64,000 nucleotides of DNA. It comes from Mycobacterium genavense ATCC 51234 (GTDB taxonomy: Bacteria > Actinomycetota > Actinomycetes > Mycobacteriales > Mycobacteriaceae). The stretch lies in the NCBI RefSeq assembly GCF_000526915.1, contig NZ_JAGZ01000009.1, positions 1 through 64,000 on the forward strand, written 5' to 3'. The number at the start of each line of letters is the position of its first letter. The stretch's first letter is position 1. A program made the translations under genes and the position numbers. Below are positions 8,611-17,774 of the stretch, in pieces. The notes under the pieces were generated by a model. It saw only the letters and a list, made by a program, of their open reading frames with translations, did not search any database and had not been told where the DNA came from.

Positions 8611-11319
8611 CTAATGCGCGGCGCTGTCCCAGGAGCGCCCGTAACCGACCGACACCTCCAGCGGGACATCCAACGGGTAGGCGGAACCCATCTTGTCCCG
8701 GACCAACGCCTCGACCCGCTCACGCTCGCCGGGGGCAATTTCGAACAGCAATTCGTCGTGGACCTGCAACAACATCCGCGACTTCAGCCCGGCCTCCTTG
8801 AGGGCCTTGTCGACCTGGATCATCGCCACCTTGATGATGTCGGCCGCCGAACCCTGGATGGGCGCGTTGAGCGCGGCCCGCTCGGCGGCCTCCCGCACGT
8901 TGCGGTTGCTGCTGTCCAGCTCGGGCAGATGGCGCCGGCGGCCGAACACCGTGGAGGTGTAGCCGTCCTTGCGGGCCTGTTCGACGACGTCGCGCAGATA
9001 GTCGCGGATGCCGCCGAACCGGGCGAAATAGGCGTCCATCTGCTCTTTGGCCTCTTCGGTGGAGATTTTCAGCTGGGCGGCCAATCCGTAGGCGCTCAAT
9101 CCGTAGGCCAGGCCGTAGGACATCGCCTTGACCCGGCGGCGCAGCTCGGCGGTGACCTCCTCGATCGGCACCCCGAACGCCCGGGACGCGACGAAGGAGT
9201 GCAGGTCTTCGCCGGTGTTGAACGCCTCGATCAGGCCCGCGTCGCCGGACAGATGCGCCATGATCCGCATCTCGATCTGGCTGTAGTCGGCGGTCATCAG
9301 CTCGGCATAGCCGTCGCCGACCACGAACGCGTCGCGGATGCGCCGGCCGGCCTCGGTGCGGATCGGAATGTTCTGCAGATTCGGCTCGATCGACGACAAC
9401 CGCCCCGTCGCGGCGATGGTCTGGTTGAACGTGGTGTGGACACGCCCGTCGGAGGCCACCGAATTCAGCAGCCCGTCGACGGTGACCTTGAGCCGGGTGG
9501 CGTCGCGGTGGGTCAGCAGATGCTGCAGGAACGGATGGCCGGTCTTGTCGAACAGCGACTGCAGGGCATCCGCGTCGGTGGTGTAGCCGGTCTTGGTGCG
9601 TTTGGTCTTCGGCATGCCCAACTCGTCGAAGAGCACCGTCTGCAACTGTTTTGGCGAGCCCAGGTTGATCTGTTTGCCGATCACCTCGTAGGCCGCCTCG
9701 GCGGCCTCGCGGATCTGGGCTGCGAAATCGCTTTGCAGCTCGGACAGTTGGCCCATGTCGACCGCGATGCCGGCGTGCTCCATGCCGGCCAGCACCCGCT
9801 GCACCGGCAGCTCCATGCCCTCCAACAGCGACGTGGAGTTGATCCGGGCCAGCTCCTCGTCGAGCGCGTCGGCCAGGTCCAGCACCGCCACGGCGCGCAG
9901 GATCAGCGTCTGCACCGCCTGGTCGTCGAGCCCGTCGGAATCGTCGAGGAGTGAAAGCTGTTGCTGCTCAGCAGTTTCGGCACGCAGCTCCCGACGCAGG
10001 TAGCGCAGCGAGAGGTCGTCGAGGGCGAAGCTGCGCTGCCCGGGCCGCACCAGATACGCGGCCAGGGCAGTGTCGGAGGTGACGCCGTTCAGTGTCCAGC
10101 CCCGCCCGGCCAGGTCGTGCATCGCCAGCTTGGCTTCGTGCAGCGCCTTGGGCGGGCCGGGGTCGGCCAGCCAGGATGCCAGCACCGCCTCGTCGTCGGG
10201 GTCCAGCGCCGAGGTGTCGATGTAACGGCCCTCGCCGTCGGAGGACACGATGGCCAGCGCGGTGGCGTCGGCGTCGTAGGCCAGGTGCGTGCCGACGACG
10301 GCCAGGCCGAACCGCTTGCCCGAGCTGTGTTCGGCCAGCCACACGGCCAGCTGCCCGGCCTCCAGCGCGCCCCCCCGGACGTCGAATCCCTCGTCCACCT
10401 CGGGCTCGATGGCGGCCAGGGTGTCGAACAGCCGGTCGCGCAGCACGCGGAATTCGAGGTCGTCGAAGAGCCGGTGGATCTGGTCGCGATCCCACGGCAG
10501 CATCCGCAGCGTGTCGGGGGTTTGGGCCAGCGGCACGTCTTTGACCAGGTCGGTGAGCTCGCGGTTGCGGATGATGTTGGCCAGATGGGCCCGCAGCGCG
10601 TCGCCGACCTTGCCGCGCACCGAGTCGACGTTGTCGACCAGGCCCTGCAGCGAGCCGTACTCGGCGATCCACTTGGACGCGGTCTTCTCGCCGACGCCCG
10701 GAATGCCGGGCAGGTTGTCGCTGGGGTCGCCGCGCAGCGCGGCGAAGTCGGGATATTGCGCGGGAGTCAGCCCGTATTTCTCGACGACGGCCTCCGGGGT
10801 GAACCGGGTGAGTTCGCTGACGCCCTTGCGCGGGTACAGCACCGTCACGTCGTCGCTGACCAGTTGCAGGGAGTCGCGGTCGCCGGTGACCACCAACACC
10901 CGGTAGCCCTCGTTCTCGGCCTGGGTGGCCAGCGTCGCGATCAGGTCGTCGGCTTCGTATCCGGGCTCGGCCAGCACCGTGATGCCCAGCGCGCCCAGCA
11001 CCTCCTTGGTGATGTCGATCTGCCCGCGGAACTCGTCGGGGGTTTCCGACCGGCCGGCCTTGTACTCCGGGTAGCGGTCCAGCCGGAACGTCTGGCGCGA
11101 GACGTCGAACGCGGCGGCGACGTGTGTCGGCGCCTCGTCGCGCAGCAGGTTGATCAGCATGGCGGTAAAGCCGTAGACGGCGTTGGTGGTCAGGCCGCTG
11201 CGGGTCTTGAAGTTCTCCGCCGGCAGCGCATAGAAAGCCCGGAAGGCCAGCGAATTGCCGTCCAGCAACATCAGCGTCGGCTTGGTCTGTTCCTCTGTGG
11301 CGGCAGGCACGGCTTTCAC
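8611..11319 (-). CDS. polA: DNA polymerase I
   Basis: DNA polymerase I, 902 residues from GTG 11319; GTG 11310 is an alternative. The 5' nuclease domain is at the N-terminus (LMLLDGNSLAFRAFYALP; EADDLIATLA; GDRDSLQLV; GDPSDNLPGIPGVGEKTA). The middle 3'-exonuclease-like domain lacks the classic acidic proofreading motifs, as in other mycobacterial PolA. The polymerase domain shows LQNIPIRTEAGRRIRDAF, TADYSQIEMRIMAHLSGD (motif A), the O-helix with RRRVKAMSYGLAYGLSAYG (motif B) and QVHDELLFE (motif C). It repairs and processes Okazaki fragments. The frame is intact. Confidence 0.97.
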   Translation of the reverse strand: MKAVPAATEEQTKPTLMLLDGNSLAFRAFYALPAENFKTRSGLTTNAVYGFTAMLINLLRDEAPTHVAAAFDVSRQTFRLDRYPEYKAGRSETPDEFRGQIDITKEVLGALGITVLAEPGYEADDLIATLATQAENEGYRVLVVTGDRDSLQLVSDDVTVLYPRKGVSELTRFTPEAVVEKYGLTPAQYPDFAALRGDPSDNLPGIPGVGEKTASKWIAEYGSLQGLVDNVDSVRGKVGDALRAHLANIIRNRELTDLVKDVPLAQTPDTLRMLPWDRDQIHRLFDDLEFRVLRDRLFDTLAAIEPEVDEGFDVRGGALEAGQLAVWLAEHSSGKRFGLAVVGTHLAYDADATALAIVSSDGEGRYIDTSALDPDDEAVLASWLADPGPPKALHEAKLAMHDLAGRGWTLNGVTSDTALAAYLVRPGQRSFALDDLSLRYLRRELRAETAEQQQLSLLDDSDGLDDQAVQTLILRAVAVLDLADALDEELARINSTSLLEGMELPVQRVLAGMEHAGIAVDMGQLSELQSDFAAQIREAAEAAYEVIGKQINLGSPKQLQTVLFDELGMPKTKRTKTGYTTDADALQSLFDKTGHPFLQHLLTHRDATRLKVTVDGLLNSVASDGRVHTTFNQTIAATGRLSSIEPNLQNIPIRTEAGRRIRDAFVVGDGYAELMTADYSQIEMRIMAHLSGDAGLIEAFNTGEDLHSFVASRAFGVPIEEVTAELRRRVKAMSYGLAYGLSAYGLAAQLKISTEEAKEQMDAYFARFGGIRDYLRDVVEQARKDGYTSTVFGRRRHLPELDSSNRNVREAAERAALNAPIQGSAADIIKVAMIQVDKALKEAGLKSRMLLQVHDELLFEIAPGERERVEALVRDKMGSAYPLDVPLEVSVGYGRSWDSAAH

Positions 11320-11405
11320 TCTAGGCACCCGCTGTGACGAGTCACCCGCCCCGGCAGAACTGCAACACGTTTCAGTTTTGTGTTTGACCTGGGTAGTCTG
11401 GCCGA

Positions 11406-11861
11406 GTGCCAGAGGTGACCAGTACGCAAGCCGCGATCGACGGGTGGTTCGCCACCGACCCATCTACTGAGGGGGCCGGAAAAACCCATCTGATCGGCGG
11501 CAAGTGCCCCGAATGCGGAACGTATGTGTTCCCGCCGCGAGAAAACAACTGCCCCAACCCGGCCTGTACCAGCGACACCCTCGAATCCGTCGCGCTGTCG
11601 ACCCGGGGCAAGCTGTGGAGCTACACCGAAAACCGGTATCCCCCGCCCGCGCCCTATCCCGCGGCCGACCCGTTCGAGCCGTTCGCGATCGCCGCGGTGG
11701 AACTGGCCGCCGAGGGCATCATCGTGCTGGGCAAGGTGGTCGAGGGCACGCTGGCCGCCGACCTGAAGGTCGGCATGGAGATGGAGCTGACCACGATGCG
11801 GCTGTTCACCGACGAGGACGGTGTCGAGCGCATCGTGTACGCCTGGAGGATCGCATCATGA
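11406..11861 (+). CDS. DUF35 OB-fold, zinc-ribbon acyl-CoA-binding protein
   Basis: A 151-residue homologue of Rv1628c. The N-terminal rubredoxin-like zinc ribbon uses CPECG and CPNPACTSD cysteines; the C-terminal OB fold runs from LWSYTENRYPPP to the end. DUF35 proteins of this type pair with thiolases or hydratases and bind acyl-CoA substrates. GTG 11406 begins the conserved MPEVTSTQ segment. The stop overlaps the thiolase ATG as ATGA, so the two proteins are translated together and probably form a complex. The gene is divergent from polA with about 85 bases between. Confidence 0.93.
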   Translation: MPEVTSTQAAIDGWFATDPSTEGAGKTHLIGGKCPECGTYVFPPRENNCPNPACTSDTLESVALSTRGKLWSYTENRYPPPAPYPAADPFEPFAIAAVELAAEGIIVLGKVVEGTLAADLKVGMEMELTTMRLFTDEDGVERIVYAWRIAS

Positions 11862-13060
11862 GTACGCCCGAACCGTTGTACATCCTCGGCGCCGGGATGC
11901 ATCCCTGGGGCAAATGGGGCCGCGACTTCACCGAATACGGCGTGGTCGCCGCGCGCGCCGCGCTGGCCGAGGCCGGGTTGGACTGGCGACAGATCCAGCT
12001 GGTCGCCGGCGCCGACACGATCCGCAACGGCTACCCCGGCTTCATCGCCGGGTCGACGTTCGCGCAGAAGCTCGGCTGGAACGGCGTACCGGTCAGCTCC
12101 AGCTACGCCGCCTGCGCCAGCGGTTCGCAGGCGCTGCAGAGTGCCCGGGCCCACATTCTGGCCGAGTTCTGCGACGTCGCGCTGGTGATCGGCGCCGACA
12201 CCACGCCGAAGGGCGCGTTCGCCCCGGTCGGCGGGGAACGCAAGAACGACCCCGACTGGCAGCGGTTCCACTTGATCGGCGCGATGAACCCGGCGTACTT
12301 CGCGTTGCTGGCGCGGCGACGGATGGACCTCTACGGCGCGACCTCGGAGGACTTCGCCCGGGTGAAGGTCAAGAACTCTCAGCACGGGCTGCAGAACCCG
12401 AACGCCCGCTACCGCAAGGAGTCTTCGGTCGAGGACGTGCTGGCCAGCCCGGTCGTCTCAGATCCGTTGCGGCAGCTGGACATCTGCGCCACCTCCGACG
12501 GTGCGGCGGCGCTGATCGTGGCCAGCGCGGAGTTCGCCCGCAAGCACCTGGGTTCGCTCGACGGGGTGCCGTCGGTGCGCGCGGTCAGCACGGTCACGCC
12601 GCAGTATCCACAGCATCTGCCCGAATTGCCGGATATCGCAACGGATTCCACCGCCGTCGTGGCCGCGCCCGAGCGGGTCTTCAAGGATCAGATTCTCGAC
12701 GCGGCCTATGCCGAGGCCGGCATCGGGCCCGAGGACGTGAGCCTGGCCGAGGTCTACGACCTGTCGACGGCGCTGGAACTGGACTGGTACGAGCACCTGG
12801 GGCTGTGCGCCAAGGGCGAGGCCGAGCAGTTGCTGCGCAGCGGCGCCACCGCGATCGGCGGCAAGGTGCCGGTGAACCCGTCCGGCGGCCTGGCATGCTT
12901 CGGCGAGGCCATCCCGGCCCAGGCGATCGCTCAGGTCTGCGAGCTGACCTGGCAGTTGCGGGGCCAGGCGACGGGCCGGCAGGTGGAGAACGCCAAGGTC
13001 GGCGTCACCGCGAACCAGGGCCTGTTCGGCCACGGTTCGTCGGTGATCGTGGCCCGCTAA
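11858..13060 (+). CDS. lipid-transfer type thiolase
   Basis: A 400-residue thiolase-fold protein, homologue of Rv1627c, of the SCP-x/lipid-carrier group that acts on CoA-linked sterol or fatty-acid intermediates. The nucleophile motif is SSYAACASGSQALQSA; the C-terminal acid-base region includes NPSGGLACFGEAIPA, where a Gly-rich loop with a Cys and a nearby ANQGLFGHGSS segment carry the His. It starts with ATG 11858 overlapping the DUF35 stop. Together they most likely carry out a retro-Claisen or condensation step in lipid metabolism; the substrate is not evident from sequence. Confidence 0.93.
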   Translation: MSTPEPLYILGAGMHPWGKWGRDFTEYGVVAARAALAEAGLDWRQIQLVAGADTIRNGYPGFIAGSTFAQKLGWNGVPVSSSYAACASGSQALQSARAHILAEFCDVALVIGADTTPKGAFAPVGGERKNDPDWQRFHLIGAMNPAYFALLARRRMDLYGATSEDFARVKVKNSQHGLQNPNARYRKESSVEDVLASPVVSDPLRQLDICATSDGAAALIVASAEFARKHLGSLDGVPSVRAVSTVTPQYPQHLPELPDIATDSTAVVAAPERVFKDQILDAAYAEAGIGPEDVSLAEVYDLSTALELDWYEHLGLCAKGEAEQLLRSGATAIGGKVPVNPSGGLACFGEAIPAQAIAQVCELTWQLRGQATGRQVENAKVGVTANQGLFGHGSSVIVAR

Positions 13061-13136
13061 GGCTCACGCCCTCTCGGGTGTGCGCCCACGGCTTTCGGTA
13101 TGCATCCAGGGCGCCCTCAATACACGCGTAAGCGGC

Positions 13137-13763
13137 TTAGCCGGACGCCTCGTCGGACTCGCCGCTGAGGGTTTCCAGCACGACCTCGGCCACGCGCTTC
13201 ATCGTGGTCCGGCGATCCATGGCGGCGCGCTGGATCCACTTGAACGCCTCGGGCTCGGTCATGCCCTGCTTGGCCTGCAGCAGCCCCTTGGCGCGCTCGA
13301 CGACCTTACGGGTCTCCAGCCGGTCGGACAGCGTCGCGACTTCGCGTTCCAGCGCGGTGAGCTCGCCGAATCGGCTGACGGCCAACTCAATGGCCGGAAT
13401 CAGGTCGCTGATCGTGAACGGCTTCACCAGGTACGCCATCGCCCCGGCGTCGCGCGCGCGCTCGACCAGGTCGCGCTGGCTGAATGCGGTCAGCACGACA
13501 ATCGGCGCGATGCGTTTGCTGGCGATCTCCGAGGCCGCGTCGATGCCGTCCCGGCGCGGCATCTTGACGTCCATGATCACGAGGTCGGGCTTATGCAGCT
13601 CGGCGAGTTCGACGGCCTCCTGGCCATCCCCTGCCTCGCCGACGATCTCATACCCCTCCTCTCGCAGCATCTCGGCCAAGTCCATGCGGATCAGCGCTTC
13701 GTCTTCCGCGATCAGGACCCGGCGCGGCACAGCGGCGTCGGTGTCGGTCGTGGGGCCTGTCAT
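13137..13763 (-). CDS. pdtaR: two-component response regulator with ANTAR RNA-binding output
   Basis: A 208-residue homologue of Rv1626/PdtaR, which acts in transcription antitermination under the histidine kinase PdtaS. Residues 1-130 are the receiver domain with acidic pocket AEDEA, phospho-acceptor in LVIMDVKMP and conserved Lys in YLVKPF. The C-terminal ANTAR domain has the signature VVERAKGLLQ...MTEPEAFKWIQRAAM. The start ATG 13763 (MTGPTTDTDAAVPRR) matches the mycobacterial protein; 13 codons upstream are open but not conserved. It is convergent with the thiolase. Confidence 0.96.
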   Translation of the reverse strand: MTGPTTDTDAAVPRRVLIAEDEALIRMDLAEMLREEGYEIVGEAGDGQEAVELAELHKPDLVIMDVKMPRRDGIDAASEIASKRIAPIVVLTAFSQRDLVERARDAGAMAYLVKPFTISDLIPAIELAVSRFGELTALEREVATLSDRLETRKVVERAKGLLQAKQGMTEPEAFKWIQRAAMDRRTTMKRVAEVVLETLSGESDEASG

Positions 13764-13875
13764 GACGGACATTGTCTCGTGGATCGCGACGACCAGCGAC
13801 ATCGGGGGCGGTGAGAGCGCACGCCCACACCGATCCTCTATGGTGGGAGGCCGCTTAAGGTAAATAACAAGTAGA

Positions 13876-13952
13876 GCCCTCGTATCCCAACTGGCAGAGG
13901 AAACGGATTCAAAACCCGTCCAGTGTGAGTTCGAATCTCACCGAGGGCACCA
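13876..13952 (+). tRNA. tRNA-Leu (CAA anticodon), CCA encoded
   Basis: A 77-base tRNA. The acceptor stem pairs GCCCTCG with CGAGGGC, discriminator A, and a genomically encoded CCA. The anticodon stem-loop has loop TTCAAAA, giving anticodon CAA; the T arm is GTGAG-TTCGAAT-CTCAC. The variable loop is only about five bases, which is short for a leucine tRNA (normally class II with a long arm). It marks the edge of a non-syntenic insertion and lies directly beside an integrase remnant, so its 3' end probably served as an attachment site. Confidence 0.9.
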
Positions 13953-13964
13953 CCAAAGAGCTGG

Positions 13965-14213
13965 CTACAGCGATTCCCCATCGTGGCCGACGGCTCTCGG
14001 GTTCCAAGTCGTCCGCAGACCGTTCGCAGCAGCTTTAGCGGCGGCATCAAGGACGTCCGCATCCGGCCAGATCATCGGGGAAAGGTGCCCGTAGCGCTGG
14101 GAAAGCTTGCGGCGACACTTCGATTCATCACATGCCTGGGCGAGGATCCCCGGCCTGAGGGGCGATCCGTGATGGCGGTGCCGGTTAGCATCTGGCCAGC
14201 AAGGTTCGCTCAC
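13965..14213 (-). pseudogene. remnant of a tyrosine integrase C-terminus
   Basis: The minus strand reads a degenerate tail containing QRYGHL and then LDAAAKAAANGLRT, close to the C-terminal consensus of actinobacterial phage integrases (RYGHLFPDDLDAVADALDAAA-like). Shifting the frame by one base after the GHL motif restores an FPDDL-like stretch, so this is a broken remnant. The catalytic Tyr region and the rest of the enzyme are absent or unrecognisable. It sits immediately downstream of tRNA-Leu, the usual place for an integrase gene. It accounts for most of the 340-base space between the tRNA and the kinase gene; I see nothing else there. Confidence 0.6.
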
Positions 14214-14291
14214 AGCTTGACGTTTTCCAGCATCGCTTTTGCTATCCCTGCGGCGTCAGGTACCGCCGATCCAGGATCTCTTGGCCAGCCC

Positions 14292-16312
14292 TTAACTGGG
14301 TTCGTAGTTGGCGGCTACGTTCGGAACTTGGCAGGTGCGGGTTTCGACGACGACGTTTTCATGCGCTCCCAATGCCTGCTGACAAGCATCCGGTCCATTC
14401 AGCCCGCTATTGGTCGCCATGGAAACTGTGATGAGGTTTCCGTGCCGTTGTACCTGGCCAAGAACGTATCCGGCACCGTTTTCGAAGCCGAGGGTCGCAT
14501 CGACCTCGCCCTTGGCGCAGGTCGTCCATTGAGCCTGCGAAGAGGTCAAAAAATCTTGTGCCTGCCTGGTGGACGGATACACGGCGGCCGTCTGCTCAAT
14601 AAGATGTGGCCCTTTGTCCGGTCCGCCGAGGTACAGGTTGCCAAACGTCTGAGTCTTGATTTCCGTGGGCTGTGAGGCGGCGTAGACATCATGCTCGCCG
14701 GTGAACACCACGCCGACACACGACCGTGGTTTGACCTGACCCGAATGATCTGACATCCCATATGACGAGGAATTGATGCCAAGCGCAATGCCTCCGCCCG
14801 CGCTACCAGGGTTGTCACTGACGTCGGCTCCCAGCAGCTTGCTCAGCTGGTCACCAGTTAGCAACACCTGATCAATCGCCTTGGGTGAGAACAAGGGCTG
14901 CGGAATCGGCGGTGGTGACCCGTTGCCGGGGCCGACACGATCAGACTCATCGAGAAGCATCACGCCATCCACCAATGCCACCTTGAGCCAACGGTTTTCA
15001 GTACTGGACGTGCCGTCGCGACGGACGTACTTGAGTTCGGCAACGACGCTGCTCGCATCTCGCGGGCTAATCGAGACAACTGTCACCGACTGGATTGTCG
15101 CCCAAAACCCGTTGAAATCGCTTTGCCCAGTTTGGTTTTGGCAGTGGGCATCGAGCTTTCCCATGCATCGTTGGGATGCGCTGGAAGGTCGGCGTAGTAG
15201 CCGGTGACGAAATCTCGCATACTTTCGAAAGTGATTGCTGGCGCGACCGGTGTTGCGGTACCGGCACCGCTAATAGTGCTTTGGTTGCGCGACGGTGACC
15301 ACAGTAGGAACGAGGCCGCTCCGATTGAAGCGACCAATCCAACCGCAATTATGGCGGCTATGGATACAGTCCGTCGCCTTGCCGGTTTAGCCGGTCTAGC
15401 CACAGGGCCGGCAAGGGGCATAGCCCTGGGCGCCGTAGCCGTGGGAGCCGAAGTCGTTGTTCTACTGGCTGAGTCGATTTGCTCGCTCAAGGCCCGCGCG
15501 AAATCGGAACAGCGTTCGAATCGGTCTTCGGGGCGCTTGGCGAGACCGACCGCAAGCACCTGGTCCAATTTGGCAAGTTCCGGTCGACGATCTGCTAAAG
15601 CCGGCGGTGAGACGTTGAGATGGCGGCTGATGACAACCGCAGGGTTGGAGTTTTGAAACAGCTGAGTTCCCGTGAACAGGTGGTAAGCAGTGGCCGCTAA
15701 TGCGTATTGATCAGCTCGGCCATCGATGCCTTCGCCTAGCAATTGCTCGGGCGCGCAGTAGGCAACCGTACCGACGGTCATGTTGGTCTTCGTTAACCCG
15801 CTAATGTCGTTGACGTTGCGGGCTATTCCGAAGTCCGTCAACAGGATTCGGTGCTCGCCCTCATCGTCGAGATGGGTCATCATAATGTTGGCTGGCTTGA
15901 TATCGCGATGCAAGAGAGCCTGTTTGTGGGCGTAATCCAATGCACCGGCGACGGCGATGATAATGCGAACGACTTCCTCGACTAGCATTCCGGCCGGGTA
16001 GCGATCGGCCAACAGCCGAGCCGCATCGAGTCCGTCGACGAAGTCCATGGATATCCACAGTTGCCCGTTTTCTTCACCGCGGTCGTGCACACCGACGATG
16101 TGGGGATGCCAGAGTGTCGAAGCCAGGTCGGCTTCTCGGGCGAAGCGAGCCCGGAACTCCTCGTCGGCCGACCACTCGGGAGGCAGCAGCTTCAGTGCAT
16201 CACGCCTAGGCAGTCGCGGATGCTGGGCCAGGTAGACGTCGCCCATACCGCCGGATCCCAGCAGGCGAACAATGGTGTAACCGGCGAACACCTGCCCGCT
16301 AGCTAACGCCAT
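14292..16312 (-). pseudogene. receptor Ser/Thr kinase, PknF-like kinase with PknH-type sensor domain, frameshifted
   Basis: Residues 1-280 are a protein kinase closest to PknF: glycine loop LLGSGGMGDVYLAQH, HRDIKPANIMM catalytic loop, DFGIA, and the MTVGTVAYCAPEQL activation/P+1 segment. After an Ala/Pro-rich linker there is one membrane helix (IAAIIAVGLVASIGAASFLL). The extracellular part contains a short helical segment and then a PknH_C-like sensor domain with four cysteines in the family positions (CVGVVF, CAKGEV, DACQQAL, TCQVPN). The frame breaks near 15160, in an A-run where one base is missing (WE-KLDAHC). As read, a membrane-anchored kinase without sensor would be made. ATG 16312 begins MALASGQVF. 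Confidence 0.88.
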
Positions 16313-16487
16313 GGGGCGGATGCTACACAGGCGGCCACGCCTTTTGGACCGTATCTGGTGAGAGCCAACCTGGGTGTTGCCAGTAGTGTTCGTCAAGGGT
16401 GCTGACGCTGCACGAGCTAGCAGGCGAGCAGACAACCTTGCCGACGCTCGTGGCGCTTGTCGGCCACGGAAGGCACAATCAGCAATC

Positions 16488-17131
16488 GTGCCTAGCTTTA
16501 ATCGCGATCTCGGCGATTGGTTTGAGATCAATGCCGCACAAGTGGAACGTAACCTCGGCCGATACTTTGGTGGCAAACTTAAGGACCTATTCACGAGGCG
16601 CTGGTTTGATCACTTCGCCGCCATCGGTGACCCAGCCGATTCGAGGCGACAGATATTTTGGCAGCCGATGCTCTACTTGTGGGCCATGAGATACTCCCAG
16701 ATGCAGCTGCCAAGTTGCTGATCACCGAGCCAGATCGCTTCAACAGCTTCCTGCGAGAAATCCCATGGTCGCTGGATATCTGGCAAGTTCGGCGCTTAGA
16801 CCTGGATGTCGGAAGCAGCGCTAGCGATTTGCACGAATTGTTGTGTAGCGATGCGGTCCCCGGCATCGGATGGGTTACGGCGGGCAAGCTACTGGCCGCA
16901 AAGCGTCCGCGATTGGTACCGATTTTATATAAGGAGGTCCAGGCATTCCTGCAGCCTCGCCAAGGACTCTTCTGGGTGTCGATGTACGACGAACTTTCCG
17001 ACGATTATCGGCGCAAAACTATCGCTGACGTATGCAGAAGCGCACCATCGCATGTCAGCTTGTTACGCCGCATGGATGCGGCGTTGTGGATGGCCGCGAA
17101 GCGTGAAAACCTACGCCCAGGGCGTGGTTGA
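16488..17131 (+). pseudogene. DUF6308 family protein, frameshifted
   Basis: A protein of about 214 residues resembling the actinobacterial DUF6308 family, whose function is unknown. The N-terminal half reads from GTG 16488 (PSFNRDLGDWFEINAAQVER, then RYFGGKL and RRWFDHF), and the rest continues in a second frame as RFEATDILAADALLVGHEIL. One missing base near 16638 explains the break. The second half contains GWVTAGKLLAAKRPRLVPI and a DWR/WVSMYDELSDDYR region typical of the family. The gene is divergent from the kinase and in the same A/T-richer stretch, so it was probably acquired with it. Confidence 0.65.
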
Positions 17132-17235
17132 GGGCGACGATGTGTCACCGTCCACGTGACGCAACAGTCGAAACCGTCACCTCGCCCCGACTGCAACAAG
17201 CCGCATTGTCAATTACCATATCTACGATCCAGGTA

Positions 17236-17439
17236 ATGGAATCTGATGACATCGCTAAACAAGGTGATGCCGCGATCCAAGCCCTCTTGGCGCTCAGCGC
17301 AGACAACACCCGCAACGAAGAGAAGCGGGACATGCTCGTGGATTTCATTCTGGCTACCCCGCCGCTCGCGGAGTGGCCATCCGACTGGCGGGCATCGATG
17401 TCAAGGCTGCCGGATCGCGTTTCGGCAACCCCGCAATAA
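17236..17439 (+). CDS. small hypothetical protein
   Basis: A possible 67-residue acidic protein starting at ATG 17236 (MESDDIAKQGDAAIQALLA), helix-rich, with no membrane segment or known motif; I do not recognise it. Codon use is less G/C-biased than in the core genes, matching the surrounding insertion. An upstream extension to 17128 in the same frame is open but lacks conserved look. The ribosome-binding site is poor, so this call is tentative. Confidence 0.35.
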   Translation: MESDDIAKQGDAAIQALLALSADNTRNEEKRDMLVDFILATPPLAEWPSDWRASMSRLPDRVSATPQ

Positions 17440-17543
17440 CGCGACAATCCCGAATACAACACAGTTGGTTCGCGACACGTTTCGGCTTGTTTGACAGACG
17501 TACAGTAAGCACGCTTTGCCAGTCTCAGAGAGTAGAGTTCGTC

Positions 17544-17654
17544 GTGTCGCGTGTCCGCAGAATTTTCGTTGCCTTCGTTATCGTGCTCACCCCGCCCACC
17601 ACTTCGGGATGCGGAAGCTTCTGCCTTTCTGGCGGATCCTGCATCGCGTTCTAA
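17544..17654 (+). CDS. tiny lipoprotein-like peptide (36 residues)
   Basis: From GTG 17544 a 36-codon frame reads MSRVRRIFVAFVIVLTPP followed by TTSGCGSFCLSGGSCIAF. It has two arginines, a hydrophobic core and a lipobox-like TSGC, so the mature peptide would be a lipidated 13-mer with three cysteines. A purine-rich AGAGAGTAGAG lies upstream in the right range, and a strong hairpin terminator follows 11 bases after the stop, which supports a real short transcript. Similar tiny lipopeptides could be entry-exclusion- or lysis-type products, but nothing here proves that. Confidence 0.4.
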   Translation: MSRVRRIFVAFVIVLTPPTTSGCGSFCLSGGSCIAF

Positions 17655-17665
17655 GTGGCTCGGCT

Positions 17666-17693
17666 CTATCACCCCTCCACGGAGGGGTGATAG
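17666..17693 (+). terminator. perfect 12-bp hairpin terminator
   Basis: CTATCACCCCTC and GAGGGGTGATAG form a perfect 12-base stem with a four-base loop, followed by TCGTTTCC. It begins 11 bases after the small lipopeptide frame and is the strongest simple hairpin in the window. Confidence 0.75.
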
Positions 17694-17774
17694 TCGTTTC
17701 CACGGCGGCGGCCGACAGCTGAGACCGACTGTACGCCGACGCATTCGATGAATCCGCTGGCGAGAGGTTGTGGT

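Noticed and set aside
8614..11337. Long plus-strand open frames opposite polA
   Set aside because: They are antisense shadows produced by high third-position GC; the polA protein on the other strand has all polymerase motifs.
17491..17530. Possible promoter (TTGACA at 17491) for the tiny lipopeptide gene
   Set aside because: The -35-like hexamer is perfect, but I could not find a -10 at proper spacing, so it is not listed as a feature.
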